DNA from: Acanthopleura granulata
Taxonomy: Eukaryota; Mollusca; Polyplacophora; Chitonida; Chitonidae
Direction of reading: 5' to 3'
Length of the DNA: 64,000 nucleotides
Assembly (NCBI GenBank): GCA_016165875.1
Contig: JABBOT010000080.1
Span: forward strand, 43,311,772-43,375,771
The notes below the pieces were generated by a model. The model worked only from the letters and a program-made list of their open reading frames with translations, ran no database searches and was not told the origin of the DNA. The translations under genes were made by a program, and so were the position numbers. This document shows, one piece after another, positions 61,310 to 64,000 of this stretch; position 1 is the stretch's first letter, and each line of letters starts with the position of its first letter.

Positions 61310-64000
61310 AGCGTTAACAGCATGCGATCCCTAAGAAACACAGAGAACCGACTAGTTTATTCCATACAGCTACGGCAAACACGTCCCATACCCAGGTATC
61401 GTGAATGCAATAATGTTTTCACGCAGGCGAAAATATAACATTGTCGCCAAATTAAGTATTTGGTTAAAAATCATCGAAGTGGAGGAGAGTTATCTTTATC
61501 GTTGCTTTTGCCATGATGGTTCCGAGTATTTACCTGAGACAGCATGCTTGTAAAAATGACAACAATGGTGGTAGAACGATGATCTACATAGGATGCAAGA
61601 GGACAGACGCAGAGATACGGACGCACTTAGCACGAAAACGATTCTGTCAGTCTTGTTTAGTTTTTGAGCTTTAAGAACAGCCACTAACTCTCTTACCTTA
61701 GAGATCAAGCAGTTGAAGACAACGTCAGAATTTCAATAATCCAAACTTCTGTAGATTGTGTCCGAGTTCCGTCATATGTTAACCTACAAGCATCGTCTAC
61801 CTTCTCCAGTCTCTAAAAACAAAGACTCTCCTCGCAAATATACAAATGAGTGCCATCTGTCTGTCGAATTGCAGAGTCTAGTTGATACCTGTTGCCACAC
61901 AAGACCGCCGGTATTGATTGGCTGACACAGACGTCAGACTCCGCTGACGAGCTGTGTGGCTCTGTCTGAAGTGATGCACCTGATGACCACAGGTAACACA
62001 GCCTTTTTGTCTCCTATCCAAGTCTATACATTAGAACTAACTTGGATATTACACTTTTTTAAATTATATCAGACAATAATACACACTTTTTACAGATAGG
62101 AGTAAAGTTTATGGCGCCGTAATTTTCACCTTATTAGATAAATAAAACCTATCCAACGTTCTGACTTGTTATGTTGAGGTATGAGGGGTAGTTACACACC
62201 TCGCCTTCACCAGTCATGAGAATGTAAATAAATCTAACTGGAGAGATTTATGTCCTTGTACTGATAACTACATTCCTCAAGGTGTATAGCCTTTGTGTCG
62301 ATATACATTACTCTCAAATAAGTCTAATCATACACTAATCATATGTACTGGGCTAACTTGTGACTGGTACATATCTACCTCAGGTATTTACATGTAGACG
62401 ACTGAACAGTCAAAGGCTTAAACTGAAAGCGAATAAGTCAATAAATAACCGTCACGGGAGAAACCATTGGAAACTATATTCAAAACTATTATTATTATTT
62501 TTTTTCAGATTAACTACACAATGAACAGAAGGTAGTAAAATGATTGAATTTATACCTATCGAAACTGAAAGTTAGGCTTCATATAAGGACAGAGAAGGCT
62601 CAGCAACAGGAAGGAAGAGACCATCCAATTAACACTGCTGCTTCTCGGCAAACATGAACATCTTCTGATCCGTTTTTGTCAACATGACAAACAGCGGAAG
62701 TTACTGGAGCAATAAAAGCCACAAATGCCAAAAGGTGAGCCAAAAATGTACAAGTGTGAAATGGGAGAGGAAACTCCAGTTCTGAGAGATACAAAATATA
62801 CCTCCGTGAACCTGACATGCAAGAATTGGCTTCATTAATAATATTCTTTAGTCGTTGTTAGGCTGTCAGTCAACATGGCAGTGCGATAAATTCGCCATCA
62901 AGAAATATTCACAAACCAGAGTTATGCGACATTGTTGCGTTATTAGATGACAGAATCGTTTCTTGACACTCCTATTCTGCAGCTTAAATCTGTCAGCCAA
63001 AAGCTTAAAAATAAGAGGTTAAATAGCAACTCAAGGCTAGGCGTCGAGTCATCGAATTTCTCCCTCATTCATCACATTTTGAAAGACAAAATGTCTTGCG
63101 TGCTGTCCCTTTCGTCTCGTGACCCGAACAGTAATTAAACCTTTAAACAATGTATGGCAAAGCCCCGGACTTTCTCCTCGTTCAGGTCATGTGAGAGATT
63201 GTCATTGTCATCCTGTATTTGGTTTAGTAAGGTAACATTTGACATACTGAAAATGAAGAAAAACTATAGGTAGAATAAAAAGGGTCAAGAAAGTTCACAT
63301 TTCCTGAAACATGGGTTTCCTGCACGACCATGAAGATTTGGTGCAAGATCCAGGGCGGTGTTAAAACCGGTTAAAAAAGCCACGGGGTCCAACAAAATAA
63401 CTGAATTTTTATTTCAAGTGAGCCATAAATGGCTAACAGCTGTTGATTTAGGGAAAGCGTGCGGACTCCAGTTAATTCTGTATTTCAATATTACTTGAAG
63501 GAATTTCTCTGATGTCCGATTTGTTGAGGGCATTTTTTTTTCATATTAACGATCCTTCAGCGATTAACTCCTCACCAACAGGTTCATGTTTGTGATTCTC
63601 TCTACATATTTTTATGACGTCTGTCCCGAGGTGGACAAGACGATACAAGGACAGAGGATTGTATATACTGTATATATATAACGGAATTTCAATCGTCACT
63701 CCACCCACCCCTGCCGTCACACTGTTAGAAAAGCTCGTGTTTTTTCCAAAATGAGTCGCTAATTCTACGACGGCTTTACAAATAGAGGTAAAATACCCAT
63801 AATACCAGAAACATGCGATGTGCATGGGGTTAACATATTATTTCATACGATGATATTACGAATGTGACTTCACAGGGGACTCTGTTCGCAAAAATTGTTC
63901 GGCATTCATTTCCATCCTAATTATCTAGTAATTTTCCCTTAATTAAAACAATCGATCAATCAAACAATCGATTTTAAAAGCTGTAGAAATGCTTACTTAT
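61310..64000. other. Intergenic to window end, nothing recognised
   Basis: AT-rich, with short frames only. No repeats of note apart from short T runs. Confidence 0.35.

Overview
This looks like about 64 kb of an AT-rich nuclear genome from a marine lophotrochozoan, most likely a mollusc. The evidence is spliced genes with GT-AG introns, a neuropeptide receptor of the DMSR/myosuppressin-receptor type, BEL/Pao, CR1-like and I-like retrotransposon remnants, and about a dozen copies of one tRNA-derived SINE ending in AAATAAATA. Nothing bacterial is present: no operons and no Shine-Dalgarno-led gene series. Species and clade are inferred from general familiarity, not from a search.

Two protein-coding genes are well supported, both on the minus strand. 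The first (5103-11663) is a multi-exon gene for a zona pellucida (ZP) domain protein. I rebuilt it from eight exons whose GT-AG borders and phases agree, giving 297 residues with the four ZP-N cysteines and the ZP-C cysteine cluster. The second (17903-18991) is a 362-residue seven-helix receptor coded in one exon, with an acceptor site just upstream of its start. Other single exons are only candidates.

Most of the rest is repeats. Region by region: 1-2.1 kb has a GC-box/CCAAT/TATA promoter-like block; 4.39-4.75 kb is a MITE with TA target duplications; 5.1-11.7 kb is the ZP gene with a SINE and minisatellites in its introns; 12.1-13.7 kb is minisatellite DNA; 14.0-15.1 kb is an internally deleted BEL/Pao element still carrying both LTRs; 17.9-19.1 kb is the receptor; 19.6-22.1 kb is a decayed I-like LINE with an RNase H domain; 31.6-34.4 kb holds satellite-like repeats, including a ~345-bp tandem array; 39.2 kb is a near-perfect 43-bp-arm hairpin; 46.4-49.6 kb is a 28-bp minisatellite followed by a CR1-like LINE interrupted by a SINE with an 11-bp target duplication; 54.6-55.0 kb is a 27-bp minisatellite open on both strands; 56.2-57.3 kb is a 97-bp higher-order repeat with near-identical copies.

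I see no multi-gene pathway and no clearly new multi-component system. The most useful points are the ZP and DMSR-like gene models, the nested and internally deleted retrotransposons, the hairpin, and the unusually high number of unrelated minisatellites. Splice sites were assigned by eye, so exon ends are predictions.
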